DNA from: Siphonodentalium dalli
Lineage: Eukaryota; Mollusca; Scaphopoda; Gadilida; Siphonodentaliidae
Direction of reading: 5' to 3'
Assembly: GCA_032622095.1 (NCBI GenBank)
Contig: CP136063.1
Coordinates: forward strand, 116,148,723-116,212,722
Length of the DNA stretch: 64,000 nt
Shown here one piece after another: positions 23,702 through 37,000 of this stretch. A program made the position numbers and the translations under genes. Positions within the stretch are counted from its first letter, which is position 1. Each line of letters opens with the position of its first letter. Under the pieces are notes generated by a model. That model was not told where the DNA came from and searched no databases. It saw only the letters and a list, made by a program, of their open reading frames with translations.

Positions 23702-24550
23702 GGAATTGAACTAACTGCAGTTCATCGACACACTCAACTGAAAATTATTGCCTACAAAATTGCGATTAGAGTATATTTGAGAAAAATCAATGTGTTCCAA
23801 GGATCAATGTAAATTACTAAAATTCATGTTGACATTGTGTAACAAACTGGAAAACCGTTCTATCGTTATTATTCTCGCATGGACAAATAGGATCCAACGG
23901 AAACATATTATCGCGTACCGAAAATGATAGAAACGCTGGGGAAACTTGGAAAATATTACGTCACAAACATGGCGGTATCGAGAATGCACTCATTTCCGAA
24001 AACACACGAGCGCTGCTGGCATCGCTCGGAAGATTAGAAAAATTTAACCGGAACAGCGAAACAATATCAAATTTACGCAAAAATATAACTAACAAAACGT
24101 GTTTTTTAGTGCTATATCGACGAATTAGCTCTGGAATAGTTTGCATGTGGATGTTTTGAGACCCCTTTTTTTGAATTACATACACATAAATTTTAGGGTT
24201 CGAATGAGCCATGTCCGTTTAACTGTTTCATATGATAATATAATCAGGTAGTATCCTTGCGGTAGTCTCTTCCATACTATTTTAACCAATCAATATTAAG
24301 AAGACAACACATGATAATTTGTTAATTAGTTCAACCATATCTTGAATGAAACACTTTGTATCAATTAAGTCACTTGGAGGATCCAAAGGCACAACCTTGG
24401 GTAACCTGAGTTACCTACCATACATGAAAAAAATTATGGGAATGAAGACGTTTCTCATTCAACTAACTTCATAATCAAAGGCTTGATGTAACTAGCTACT
24501 ATTTGAATGCACTGAAATGCACTACAGGTAAAACTTTTAACAAACAAACT
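23702..24550. other. Region downstream of the ankyrin gene stop; no gene seen
   Basis: This is the 3' UTR and flank of the ankyrin gene. It holds only short open frames without recognisable domains. No canonical poly(A) signal was found by eye in the first ~600 nt. Confidence 0.4.
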
Positions 24551-25096
24551 TCATATATCTACAGAATTCTTCTCAGATTCAACAGTTCCGGCATCGCCTG
24601 GGCAAATACCATGTTGTTCCGTTTTTCCCTCTCCATCCACAGCCTTGCTAGCTTCACTTACTTCATTTTCATGTGAACTAATATGGGTATTTTGTAGGAT
24701 ATCCTCTATATTACCACTGTCGTCATGAACATTTTTATCAGAATTTCCACTGGTTTTCACCATAATGTCACCATCAGCATTAACCAGATCTACCTTGCAG
24801 TTTTCCACAGCTTCCTTCGTGTCTTTAACTTTTACTCCTTCTGAATGAACGTCATAGTTTTGAGATCCGACTGGATCTCCAGTGTTACTATCATTTAATT
24901 TATTCGTGGCTTGAGTCAACACATCCGGTAAATCTGCGATATCACCATTTTGACTAGAACAGTTAACTTCTTTTTTATTGTTTTTACATTGTTGAGAATA
25001 TGGAGCATCAGATGAACTCCTTACAACATTTACAGATGTATCTACTGAACAACCCACAGAACTTTTGTGTGTACTTCTGGCTGAATCCACAGGAAG
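24551..25096 (-). CDS. Ankyrin gene, exon 9 (residues 287-467), acidic disordered tail and stop
   Basis: This exon follows acceptor CTTTCAG and runs open for 546 nt to TGA at 24553-24551. The 181 residues are rich in Ser, Asp, Glu, Asn and Lys, with no membrane segment, zinc finger or recognisable domain. Low complexity suggests an unstructured acidic tail. It joins exon 8 in phase 0 across a 15-kb intron. No clear AATAAA was seen on the minus strand just below 24551, so the transcript end is unplaced. Confidence 0.85.
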   Translation of the reverse strand, partial: LPVDSARSTHKSSVGCSVDTSVNVVRSSSDAPYSQQCKNNKKEVNCSSQNGDIADLPDVLTQATNKLNDSNTGDPVGSQNYDVHSEGVKVKDTKEAVENCKVDLVNADGDIMVKTSGNSDKNVHDDSGNIEDILQNTHISSHENEVSEASKAVDGEGKTEQHGICPGDAGTVESEKNSVDI

Positions 25097-28000
25097 CTGA
25101 AAGTACAGATATATTACATCGATAGATGTTCATGGGGACATATTAAGAAGAACGCTCATTCAGTAGAGCTTTCGGCCAAGCTTCTTCTGTACCATTTTCC
25201 AAGGAATTTGGTTACAATAAGAACAATTAGCGAATCTACATAACAAATTTCAGTACACGGCTGAGATTCTTGTGTGGATGGACAGAAAATCCTTGTTATT
25301 TCCAGTTGCTCTCGTGTTGCAGTCATGTGCCCCGCGAGAATCGGTTCAAAATCTGCAGACGACCCAGCGCGAAATCGCACGTGTCTCGGCGCCCTTCCGG
25401 TCACAAATGTCAGGGTCGGCTCCAAAATTGAATTAAACAGCGACAAAGGTGAGTTAATGCAGAATATAACACACAATGCATACTCCACAATGATTACTAG
25501 TATCGAATCAGTAGCTTTTATGGAGTATTATGCGATAAGATTTGTTTATTTTACATGTTTACAAAAGTCATTATTTCCAAGTGCATTTTAAATGGAATAT
25601 TCCACCAATTTCCACGAGTGATTAACTGCAATTCTGGAAGCTACGCTTGAGTATACTGTTGCTCAATGTTAGATACATACATTTCCTAGCTCCCAAACCA
25701 CAAGTAAGTTTAGTATTATACTTGTATGCCACAAAAAATGAATCTTAAAATGACCCGAAAATGTCACGGTTCCCTTCCGGTCAACTGTTAGCATTTGGGT
25801 TCGCATCGGTTTGATCATGCCCCAGTTCCGAATCTGCACGTATTTAGTTTTCGCATTATTTGACCAGTATTTTCGTGCTCGTTGGAGACTTATCACGCAT
25901 ATTTTATTTCCATATTTACTAGTAATGACTAGCACCACATATATGGCGATATCTTGTTAAATGCACCTTGCTAGGCGTCTTCGAAGTACGAACTATTATT
26001 TTATTTAAAAGGATGTCGTTTTTATGTGTAAACAATAAGTGGGAATACATATACACACCTGGCATTGATCCGATATGACTCGTGTTGTGTACATATCGCT
26101 AAAATCATAATAGGCCTACTGTCTACATTATATAATGTAACGTCTCAAACTTACACAAGTTTGTTTCTGTTATCTGACGAATAATGGTTGTTTATGCCTG
26201 TTTGGTTGCTTCATATACATGTCCAAGCATACACCATGTATATTGCATAGCAGGATTTAAATTCATTTAACTTGACAAATGACTTTAGTAATATCGTGTG
26301 CGTTGATTGACATATTTATAGAAAAATTTATAGAGTGTGAATGCGATTAGTTGCTGATGATGTAATAATCTGTGCCAATTAGTTTAAATTACTAGTTTGA
26401 CAAGAATGCTTTGTGTATGTCTTGCACTTCAGTGGAAAAAAAAAATCAAACAATTTTTGATAATAGATTGATTTTTTTTGCTGACACAACTAGAAGACAC
26501 GCAGTCATTAGCCAGTCTTTGATTAAATGATTTATACGGCCTAGAAACCACCAAACGCAATCGGAAAGCCATCCCGATTGGGATTAAAATGATCCAAGCC
26601 CCATTCCGATTACATAATAAATAAGCCGAAAAAATTATAAATAAAACCACTACCGGTTTTTGGAGATCTCCGTGATTAGACTACGATGACATCAAAATAG
26701 TCTAGCAATTTAAAAACAGATTCGGAGCCTGAGTTTATTATGCAGACTACAATTATGTAATCGTAGTCCAATTCAAAACTACCTCTCCTGAAAGTCAACA
26801 TTTGCTATCAAAACGTAAACAAATAAACAAAAAATGAATTGATAACAATGCAAGGCCAAGTATAGCTAGCCTACAATTTAGGAAAAAAATAGTTATGCCA
26901 AAGTGCCTAATAATTTTGGTAGTTTTCACTGTCTGTTAATTCTTTTGTTTACGCGATATCTTTACCAGAGGGATCTAAGAAAAAGGACAGCAGAGAGAAA
27001 TCATAAACTTTTTAAGTAAACTAAACTGTATTAATTCCTTCTAAATCGTTAAAATATTATAATGTAGGCCTATATAGCTGGGGATTGAGATTGATCCTCT
27101 GTTAATTGGTACGTGTCGTGGTATTGTGATTTTTAAGTAATTTTTAATTTACAGGCAGTCATTCTCTTCTCCACACAAAAGACTTCATGATATTTATTTT
27201 AACCAACAATTTTGGAATAACGCACCTTTGGTTTTTAATTGCACTAATCTAACGCACATCTAATTACAATATTCAAGTGGCATAAATTAGCTTCCGAAAT
27301 TTGTACCATACAACGAAGAAGCAGCTAGAATACCCAACTTCTATTTCTTGCTCAATTTTGTTTCGAACTATATTCCGCTCATTGCATTTCCGCATAAATT
27401 ATCTCATTCCACACAACTTTTATTGTTTCTAAATACACGTTAATCATCATTATTCGTTAAATCATCTAATATTCTAGCAAACTGAGTTCATAATCAGCAC
27501 ATTGAAACAGTTTTTATTTAATGGTCACTATTTATTTATCATACACAGGCATTTAAACGGTGATATTTCATATGTAATTATCAACTCGTGCACGATTGGC
27601 GTAATTATTTTAAGCTCCGCCCACAGCTGTCACAGCTTAGCAAAACAGATGATACTTGCCGGAAAATAGAGTCATTTGACCGTGCCGATCAGCTGATCGG
27701 TCATGTGACTTAACTCAGGCCTCAGCTCACAAGGCGACTCGGGCGAGATTGTCGCCTTACTGTTGCTGACTTCGCCCTATCATCGCTCTAAGGCGAAATC
27801 GAAGTGGCCTTCAATTTTAGGGGGATTTTTTTTCTTTTTTTCTTAATTTTTGTTATAGTTCTTTTTTCCAGACATGTCCGTATATAGATGAATTGTGGCG
27901 GCCATCCCAAAAAAGAAACAGACGATGCAGAGACAAAGACCCAAGTGTTTAAAATAAAAAATAAAATATGACCTATTGTTTTGTGTTGTTATTCCGTCGC

Positions 28001-31000
28001 CTTTGTTCCCTTTGCGGTAATGAATGTTAATCACGAATGTTTTGACACGCTGAAAACACGATGAGATGTTTCGCATCTGCGTTGTTACTGACCATCGTGA
28101 GTGTCACAAATAAATGTTTTAACTTAACTTAAAAGACTGCCGTCCCGCTTTTCAGATATAAAACAATTACGACATTATCAGAGTATGTACCAGGCGCTTC
28201 GGAAGTTCGTTTCGGTAACGCGTCGGACTTTTTGAAGAGACCGTGTCAGACTTTTTGAAGAGACCGTGTCGGACTTTTTGAAGAGACCGCTTCCGTAAAT
28301 AAAATAATGTCAAGTTTATTGCTTTAATCGGATTATACCAGTGATGTTGGCATTAATTAAGGGAGGCCATTAATTAATAAAAGCTTTTGCAACTCCTTTG
28401 TTAGTTAGTCCTTATTGTTAGCTCAACTTTACTTTGTAAAGTTTGAGCTATTGCCATGGCTTTGTCGTCCGTCGTCCGTGTGTGCGTGTGTGCGTGTGTA
28501 CGGGCGGCGTCAACAATAGAGGCTACAGGTCGTACCTTTGATCGGATCATTATGAAATTTGTCATAGCTGTTGACATCAACATTTGTACTGGAATGATTA
28601 ATTTTGGGGTCATACGGAAAAAAAACATGGCCGCCAGTGGCCATCTTAGATTTCAAAATTCAATCCATTAGCACGGGCTACAGGCCGTACTGTTCATCTG
28701 ATCGTCATGAAATTTGTCATGGATGTTAATATTGACATGTAGATGGGAACGAGTAATTTTGAGGGCATTCGGCCAAAAAACATGGCCGCCAGCAGCCATC
28801 TTCGATTTTACTCTTTGCATGACTAAATCCTTTAGCACAGGCTACAGGTCGTACCTTTAGTCTGATAATCATGAAATTTATCATGGCTGTTGAAATTGGA
28901 ATGTAGATGGGAACGAGTCATTTTGGGGTCATTCGGACAAAAAACATGGCCGCCAGTAGTGGGGGGCCTTCGGGACAAACAAAAATAGTTTTGTGCATTT
29001 TTTGTTAAAAGCATGAAACTTCACACATATGTAGGCTAAGGTGTTGTGATCAAAATAAGAGTTGGACCCCAGCCAGAAAATGACCCAGTTCTGAGTTATG
29101 ACGTCATCATCTCGTAGAGAGCGTTTAGTGATCCGAGATTCCACTTACTAATTTCAATCTCTTGTGGGCAGATGGATATTAACATATGGGAGGCAATGAT
29201 TGATGTATTCTATCCAGGAGACGTCTGTCTTTCATTTAAGACGACTGATGGCCATAAAAATCCAATATGGCTGCCAAAATGAGGACCATAATGACTGCCA
29301 AAATGGAAAAAATCTATGATTTTTTGCGAAATATTGAAAATCTTCTAATTTTTTTCTGAGATTGCTTAGCATATTGGAGATATTTTACTGTCTATCATAA
29401 GAACAATCATATAAGAACAATTTGGAGCCATTTGTAAGAAATAAGAGTTGGAAAGAACCGTACATTTGAAGATGGAATCAACAGGTATGAAAATTGACAT
29501 ATTTCATTAATAATTCTCGATGATGACTTTTGCATCCACTCAGTAATTTCAATCTCTTGTGAACAGGTGAATATAAACACATGATCAGTAATAATTGATA
29601 CATTCTATCCAGGGAATATGTATCTTTGATTTAAGATGATTATTGGCCAAAAATAAACAAAATGCCTGCCGATTGCAAAATGGCTGACATATTGGAAAAA
29701 AATTAAGGATTTTTTTTGCGATTTCATCCTCCTGGCCCCGTTGACAGTAAGTTGGTCGCTCACTCTGTGATACACCAATACAACGAAACGCTCCAAAGTC
29801 GGCATGCATATCTCAATATCTCCATTTACATCATGTCAACAGGGTGAATATGTCAGACATTTCTGGAAAATTCGACCAGGTTGTAAATGCCTTTTTTTCC
29901 AATAGTAGAAAAGAATGACGTAAAGTCACTTTCCGTGAACGAATGGAACATCAGTATGACCATCGAACGCACATAACCCAAGGTGTTAATATCAATAAAT
30001 TTAAAATCATTTCCGGTCCCGAATGCAATGGTTATTTTCATATCTATAACTTTTGTTACAACACATATATAGCGATCACGATGATGTCAGTGTCAACTGT
30101 TCTGATTAAAATAGAGTTAAGTCCATCAGTCAAACTATGATATGCATGGAGAAAGATGCGCGTATCTGCTTTTTCGTGGTTGGTCTTTTCCAGCTTTGTG
30201 GAATCATTTTGCGGATAGCAAAGGACGGACTCGTTGCAAGTGACAATGATTGATGTGTTTTCTGGTCGTAGTGTATTATGCACGGAGGTAGCTATGAACT
30301 AAAATAGGTCGCGTTTGTTGTTGTCGCTCTGCAGAAAGGATGACCACGTTTTGCCTGTGGGAGATATGCTCTCTTCTCTTACCTGTCGTTATATTCCCGC
30401 CCCGCGACCAGACCTTGTACACTGCTTCAGCGAATCCGGGAGATATATATCAAAAATTATATCGATCCTTTCAGCACCCTTGGCAAAGTTTTGTACATGT
30501 GGAATAAATTTCTCCTTGACCCCCATCAAAGAGTACTGTGGTTATACCAGGTGGTTTTAAACATCGGGATTCTTCGTCTAAAAGGCATTTGCTAATAAGA
30601 TCCGACTTGTGACCTTGCCGCAGAACATCACCTGTTGACATCGATGGTTGATTCTGCTGGTTCTCGTGTTCAAAGAACTCGTCCAGTTGAAAAGACCTGG
30701 TCTCACTAGCAATAAACAGTCTTGAGAATAGTTCACAATTATCCTTTAAATTCATCAACCGATTTCCCTTTGTCTTGACTTTGTTTTGAATCGTACTAAA
30801 GATCATGAACTTATTCTTTACAATTTTCTCAAGGATGATTCCAAAACGACAGCAATGATGAGGTATACTGGTTTCTAGACGTTTCGTACCATGGTCGTTT
30901 CGTACCTGGACGTTTCGTACCATCTGGTCGTTTCGTACCATATTTCTTGGTCGTTTCGTACCGCATTGTTTGGTCGTTTCGTACCATGTAGAAAATCAAT

Positions 31001-34000
31001 TGGTCGTTTCGTACCATGTAGAAAAATCAATTGGTCGTTTCGTACCATGTGTTGTACCATGTTGGGAATGGGGGGAAACAGTATTAATTTCATACTTTAT
31101 TCTTTATTTTAAAATAACAATAACATATTAACATTAACAACATTATTTTACACAACGAACATGATATTTGATATTAACAATCAGCCGACTCGACATTGTC
31201 AACAACTTTTGGCGCAAACAGTTTCGAACATGCCTTCAACAGACCACTGGTGGAGATGCCGCCGTTTTCGTAGTTGCTCCACAAGCAGAATAGTTGCGCC
31301 TGGTTCTCCCGATACTGGAGTCTTTGGTACCTTTTCATCTTTTTTTCCCCAACCAACTTTACAGTCATGTCTGTCGTTGCCGATTCCTTCTTGAGCATTG
31401 GAACCAGGATATAGTACGGGACGTTTGTTGCCTTGTTTTTGTATTGGATGCGTCTGTGCCATCCCTCGGTATCGTTGTTCGTTCGGATGGAGCGCCCGTA
31501 GACGCACCACGATTCCATTGGTAGACATCGAGAGTCCAGCCACTGCGATTGCACATATTCGTATATCAACGGCATGTTGCCGATTTTGGCTGTCGGGTGA
31601 TCTCGCATCCTGGCAAATGCTGGTCGGATGTGTTCGGCTGGCAGAAGTGGCAAAGCATAAAGCTTTCGCATTTGCCTACAAAAATGAAAAGAAGATATAA
31701 ACATAAATAAGAAAAATTTCAGTTTGTTATATATTATTCTAATTATACCCTTATTTCTGCTAATTGAAATAATAGCATTATTCTACTTATATAATTGAAA
31801 TAAAAATAAAATCATATAAGTTATATTTTGAAAAAAATCATTTAATCATACAATTCTATTATTTTATTCATACAATTCTATTCTATGAGAACAAATATTT
31901 ACCTGTGTTCGTCTCCTTTTTTGTTGTATAGTTCGATCAGGCCTTTCTTTTGAATCTGCCTGTTCACGGCCTGTGTCCAGTGTAAGCAAATCTCATAAGA
32001 TCTTTCGCCGCATTCCAGAACATGAATAATTATACATACATAATATAAATATATATATAAAATACCGTGTTTTCCCCATTTCCAACACATGGTACGAAAC
32101 GACCAATTGATTTTCTACATGGTACGAAACGACCAAACAATGCGGTACGAAACGACCAAGAAATATGGTACGAAACGACCAGATGGTACGAAACGACCAA
32201 GTACGAAACGACCATGGTACGAAACGTCCTGTACCCGGTATACTATAGTGATAACTCAGCGAAACACAGAACATTTGAACCCCGGTCAGATACCTGTGTT
32301 GACACTCGACCAACCACTATATACTCTAGCGAAGAAAATCCAATGGAACGACCCTTACCAATTCGGTGAAGACAAAATGGTTGTGATGATGGGTGGACTT
32401 CACATTGAAATGGCTACACAAGATGCACTCGGAGACTTTTTATGTGGAAGTGGCTGGACTTTTAGATGAAGAATCCCGATGTTTTAAACCACCTGGTATA
32501 ACCACAGTACTCTTTGATGGGCGGTGCTGGTTAACATATTGAAGCCTTCTCCTCGAATGACTTTTGTCGCCTATGTCAAGGAGAAATTTATTCCATATGT
32601 AAAAAAAATTGCCAAGGTTGAAGCTGAAGCAGTGTACACGGTCTGGTCGCGGGCGGGAATAGAACGACAGGTAAGATAAGAGAGCATAGCTCCCACAGGC
32701 AAAATGTGGTCATCCTTCCTGCGGAGCGACAGCAACAAACGCGACCTATTTTCGTTCATAGCTACCACCGTGCATAATACACTACGACCAGAAAACACAT
32801 CAATCATTCCACAAAAGGATTCCACAAAGCTGGAAAAGACCAACCATGAAGAAGCAGATACTCGCATCTTTCTCCATGCATATGATAGTTTTTGGCTGAT
32901 GGACTTAAAGGGGTACTGTACGCCATTTTCAATAAATTCCCGGTGATAACAACGATCTAGTATCGATACTATATAGAAATATAAGTAATTTGAGTCGAAG
33001 ATGTATTCTGTAAACGCTCAGGTTAATAGGCTATCTTAAAATTTAATAATTTAAAAGTTAATAATTTAATATAAATTGATTTTATGGCTCCAGCCATAAA
33101 ATGGCGTCTCTTAAAATTGGAATTTCCGTGTACAAAACGTAATCAAATTATAATTGAGGGATACTGGATTAATAAAACAATTCCACACACGATCGTTTGA
33201 AACATTATGCTTATACGGGGAGAAAACCCAAGCCACTCATTGACTAGTGACCATACACTAACTTAAATGAGTATATGGGACTACTAAGCATATACTATAA
33301 TGTTTATTTGATTCATTTGGTTGAAAACTGTACAAAAATTACTCGACAACGACAATTTGTATTTTTGCATTCCGGTAAATTTGCCATCCGTAACAATACT
33401 TCGTACTCAACATACTTTCAAAAAATGGAAAAGTTGTTACCTTATTCTCCGACTCGGGGATTATAGAAACCAACAACAACATATTGGGTACAGTACCCCT
33501 TTAACTCTATTTTAATCAGAACAGTTGACACTGACATCATCGTGATCGCTATCTATGCTGTAACAAAAGTTATAGATATGAAAATAACCATTGCATTCGG
33601 GACCGGAAATGATTTTAAATTTATTGATATTAACACCATAGTCTGCACATTGGGATATGTGCTTTCGATGGTCATTCTGATGTTCCATCGTTCACGGAAA
33701 GTCACTTTACGTCATTCTTTTCTACTATTGGAAAAAAAAGGCATTTACAACCTGGTCGAATTTCCCGGAAATTTCTGACATATTCACCCAGTTGACAAAT
33801 GATGTAAATGAAGATAGGGGAAACTGTGGTGGAGTGGGACAGTGGAAACTGTGGGACAGTGGAGATAACTCCACACCATCGATGAGTTGCCTCATCTGTA
33901 TGGATTAATTTGGTGCTCATAAGATGTCACCAGCACATATGACATGAATCAAACGTGTAGCAAGCATACTAAACTTTGTATGTGAAAAAAGGATTTTTAT

Positions 34001-37000
34001 GGAATCTGAGCAATTTTTTTCCGAACACAACATTTTGAAATTGTCGAAGTACATATGAGAGATATTTTCTTACCGACTCTGAGCTCTGAAACAACTGTGT
34101 TTGGGCTTCAAATTGCATATATGTTTAAATACCTTAGCATAGGCATGTTGCTAGAATATTGACCCAACCAATACATGACCATGTCGGGGTAGAGTGGGAC
34201 ATGTGGCTTGGTGTACATTGGGACGGTTAGTTACAGTAATGTAGAGTTGAGCAGATCTTTGGAAAATACCATTCCTGGTTGATTTTATCTTCTACATGTA
34301 GAGTTGTAGACACCCAACAGAACGTTTTTTAATTAGTTTGTCAGATTAGAATTGGGCCCTGTGGGTTGAAACTGTGTCCCACTCCTCCTTGATTGAGTGG
34401 AAGTATCAATAAAGCCTTGTGTTTCAACTATATAAATGTGTGTTACCACAGAACGAATTTCCCTATTTGAATGAATAACTGTTTCAGTTGTTGTTATGGG
34501 GTATGTTATTGAATTCCAATGGGTGACCCACTGTACCCCATGACCCGGGGAAGTGTGGGACATTTGGGTACCTTGTTAAAAGTTGCCAGCATGGGAAATA
34601 TATCAAGTTGGCAATGGTATACACAGTCCTATTAGTTGCGGTAGTCAACTATTTATAAATCGTACAAAAATACAACACTTGTTTATGTGGCACAAATTGA
34701 GTTGTGAGCCTTGGAAGAAAAAATGTCCCACTCCACCCCAGTCGTCCTGTGGATGGGATTCCACCGACAAGGGATTCACTTGTCAAACATACGAGACGTG
34801 CTTCACGATATGCAAGTTGTTTATCGCAGGTGTTCTCTAAATACACGGAACTTACTTCGCCTGACTTATGTGGATTGCAGAAAATAGATGGCAGATTAAT
34901 GCCCTTTTGGGGAGAACTTCCACCCGTTAACCTTGCTCTCCGTGAGCTTATCAGATGCGGCTGCACCAAAGTCTGCAAAACGAAGTTATGTTCTTGTTTG
35001 AAGGCTGGACTCCAGTGCTGTCCATTGTGCAAGTGTAACTGTTGACTACTGATCAGAAAGTGACAATATGCTTCATACACTGAGAACATTTAGAGAGAAT
35101 AAATATAAATCGCAAAAAATATCCTTAATTTTTTTCCAATATGTCAGCCATTATGGCAGGCATTTTGTTTATTTTTGGCCAATAATTATCTTAAATCAAA
35201 GATACATATTCCCTGGATAGAATGTATCAATTATTACTGATCATGTGTTTATATTCACCTGCTCACAAGAGATTGAAATTACTGAGTGGATGCAAAAGTC
35301 ATCATCGAGAATTATTAATGAAATATGTCAATTTTCATACCTGTTGATTCCATCTCCAAATATACGGCTCTTTCCAACTCTTATTTCTTACAAATGGTTC
35401 CAAATTGTTCTTATATGACTGTTCTTATGATAGACAGTAAAATATCTCCAATGTGCTAAGCAATCTCAGAAAAAAATTAGAAGATTTTCAATATTTCGCA
35501 AAAAATCATAGATTTTTTTCAATTTTGGCAGTCATTTTGGTCTCATTTTGGTAGCCATCTTGGATTTTTATGGCCATCAGTCGTCTAAATGAAAGACAGA
35601 CATCTTCTGGATAGAATACATCAATCATTACCTCCCAGGTGTTAATATCCATCTGCCCACAAGAGATTGAAATTAGTAAGTGGAATCTCGGATCACTAAA
35701 CGCTCTCTACGAGATGATGACGTCATAACTCGGAACTGGGTCATTTTCTGGCTGGGGTCAACTCTTATTTTGATCACAACAACTTAGCCTACATATGTGT
35801 TAAGTTTCATGCTTTTAACAAAAAATGCACAAAAAAGTTGCTAAGTCACCCCACTACAGTGGCCATCTTTGTTTTCAAAATTCAATCCATTAGCACGGGC
35901 CACAGGTCGCACTGTTCGTCTGATCATCATGAAATTTGTCATGGATGTTAATATTGACATGTAGATGGGAACGAGTAATTTTGGGGTCATTCGGCCCAAA
36001 AACATGGCCGCCAGCAGCCATCTTGGATTTTACTCTTTGTATGACTAAATTCTTTAGCACGGGCTACAGGTCGTACCTTTAGTCTGATCATCATAAAATT
36101 TGTCATGGATGTTAACCCTTTACCCAACAGAACGCCCAGAAACGCCCTAACAGCCTAAATTATCTTCGGTCTGTCTCAATAAAACCATGGAAATATGGGT
36201 ATCATTGGAACCGGCTCATTGAGCACATTGTGATAGTTACAGTTATGCCCTGTGCCAATGCATTCTCTTATATATGCGAGTCGACCATAGGTCGCCTCGC
36301 ATATATAAGAGAATGCATTGGCCTAAAAAAAACTTTTTTTTAACACTTTTTACCATTTTTTCTTTAATATGTGTTAAGCCAATGCATTCTCTTATATATG
36401 CGAGGCGACCTATGGTCGACTCGCATATATAAGAGAATGCATTGGCACAGGGCCGTTCTGTTGGGTAAAGGGTTAACAATGACATGTAGATTGGAACGAG
36501 TCATTTTGGAGTCAATCGGCCAAAAAACATGGTCGCCAGCAGCCGTCTTGGATTTTACTCTTTGCATGACTAAATCCTTTAGCACGGGCTACAGGTCCTA
36601 CTTTTAGTCTGATCATCATAAAATTTGTCAAGAATGTTAATAATCACATGTAGATGGGAACGAGTCATTTTGGGGTCATTCGGCCAAAAAACATGGCCGT
36701 CAGCAGCCATCTTGGATTTTACTCTTTGTATGACTAAATCCTTTAGCACGGGCTACAGGTCGTACCTTTAGTCTGATCATTATAAAATTTGTCATGGCTG
36801 TTGATATTGGAATGTAGATGGGAACGAGTCATTTTGGGGTCATTCGGACAAAAAACATGGCCGCCAGCGGCCATCTTGGATTTAAAAATTTAATCCATTA
36901 GCACGGGCCACAGGTCGTACTGATTGTCTGATCATCATGAAATTTGTCATGGATGATAATATTTACATGTAGATGGGAACGAGTAATTTTGGGGTCATTC

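Larger units (their letters stand above)
32237..35045 (+). pseudogene. Right copy of the multicopy gene with PIN/FEN-like motifs, broken
   Basis: It begins with an upstream module absent from the left copy: PVLTLDQPLYTLAKKIQW and MVVMMGGLHIEMATQDALGD (to 32460). This jumps to LLDEESRCFKPPGITTVLFD, so a large internal part is lost. HNTLRPENTSI, TNHEEADTRIFLHAYDS (32842), RTVDTDIIV (33515) and FTQLTNDVNED follow, the last before 33820. A MITE interrupts the gene at 32905-33504 and another block at ~33826-34742. It resumes with RPVDGIPPTRDSLVKHTRRA and ends in a Cys-rich tail (IRCGCTKVCKTKLCSCLKAG, then LQCCPLCKCNC) with TGA at 35043. Not functional as it stands. Confidence 0.65.
28957..35856. 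mobile_element. 6.9-kb palindromic element inserted in the satellite, CAG target duplication
   Basis: The outer ends are TAGTGGGG and CCCCACTA, flanked by CAG on each side. The neighbouring satellite unit reads CGCCAGTGGCC, which is the empty site. Inverted arms run inward from both ends: 28957-30869 on the left and about 32470-35856 on the right, where the right arm also contains later insertions. Each arm carries a broken copy of the same gene, pointing outward. A Mutator-like element occupies the axis. A 3-bp target and these ends do not identify a superfamily for me. Confidence 0.75.

Noticed and set aside
25156-25488. Extra ankyrin-gene exon just upstream of exon 9
   Set aside because: No acceptor/donor pair keeps phase 0. 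Exon 8 joins exon 9 directly with a good reading frame.
30880-31053. CRISPR-like short repeats with spacers
   Set aside because: The motif spacing varies, spacers recur in the opposite end, and the whole is flanked by a target duplication. They are transposon ends.
30471-31112. Frames rich in 'MVRNDQ' or 'VVSYH' as repeat proteins
   Set aside because: They are translations of the iterated GGTACGAAACGACC motif in the Mutator-like ends.
30870-32236. Active autonomous transposon
   Set aside because: The N-terminal and catalytic parts of the transposase are absent. Only the 3' part remains between the terminal repeats.
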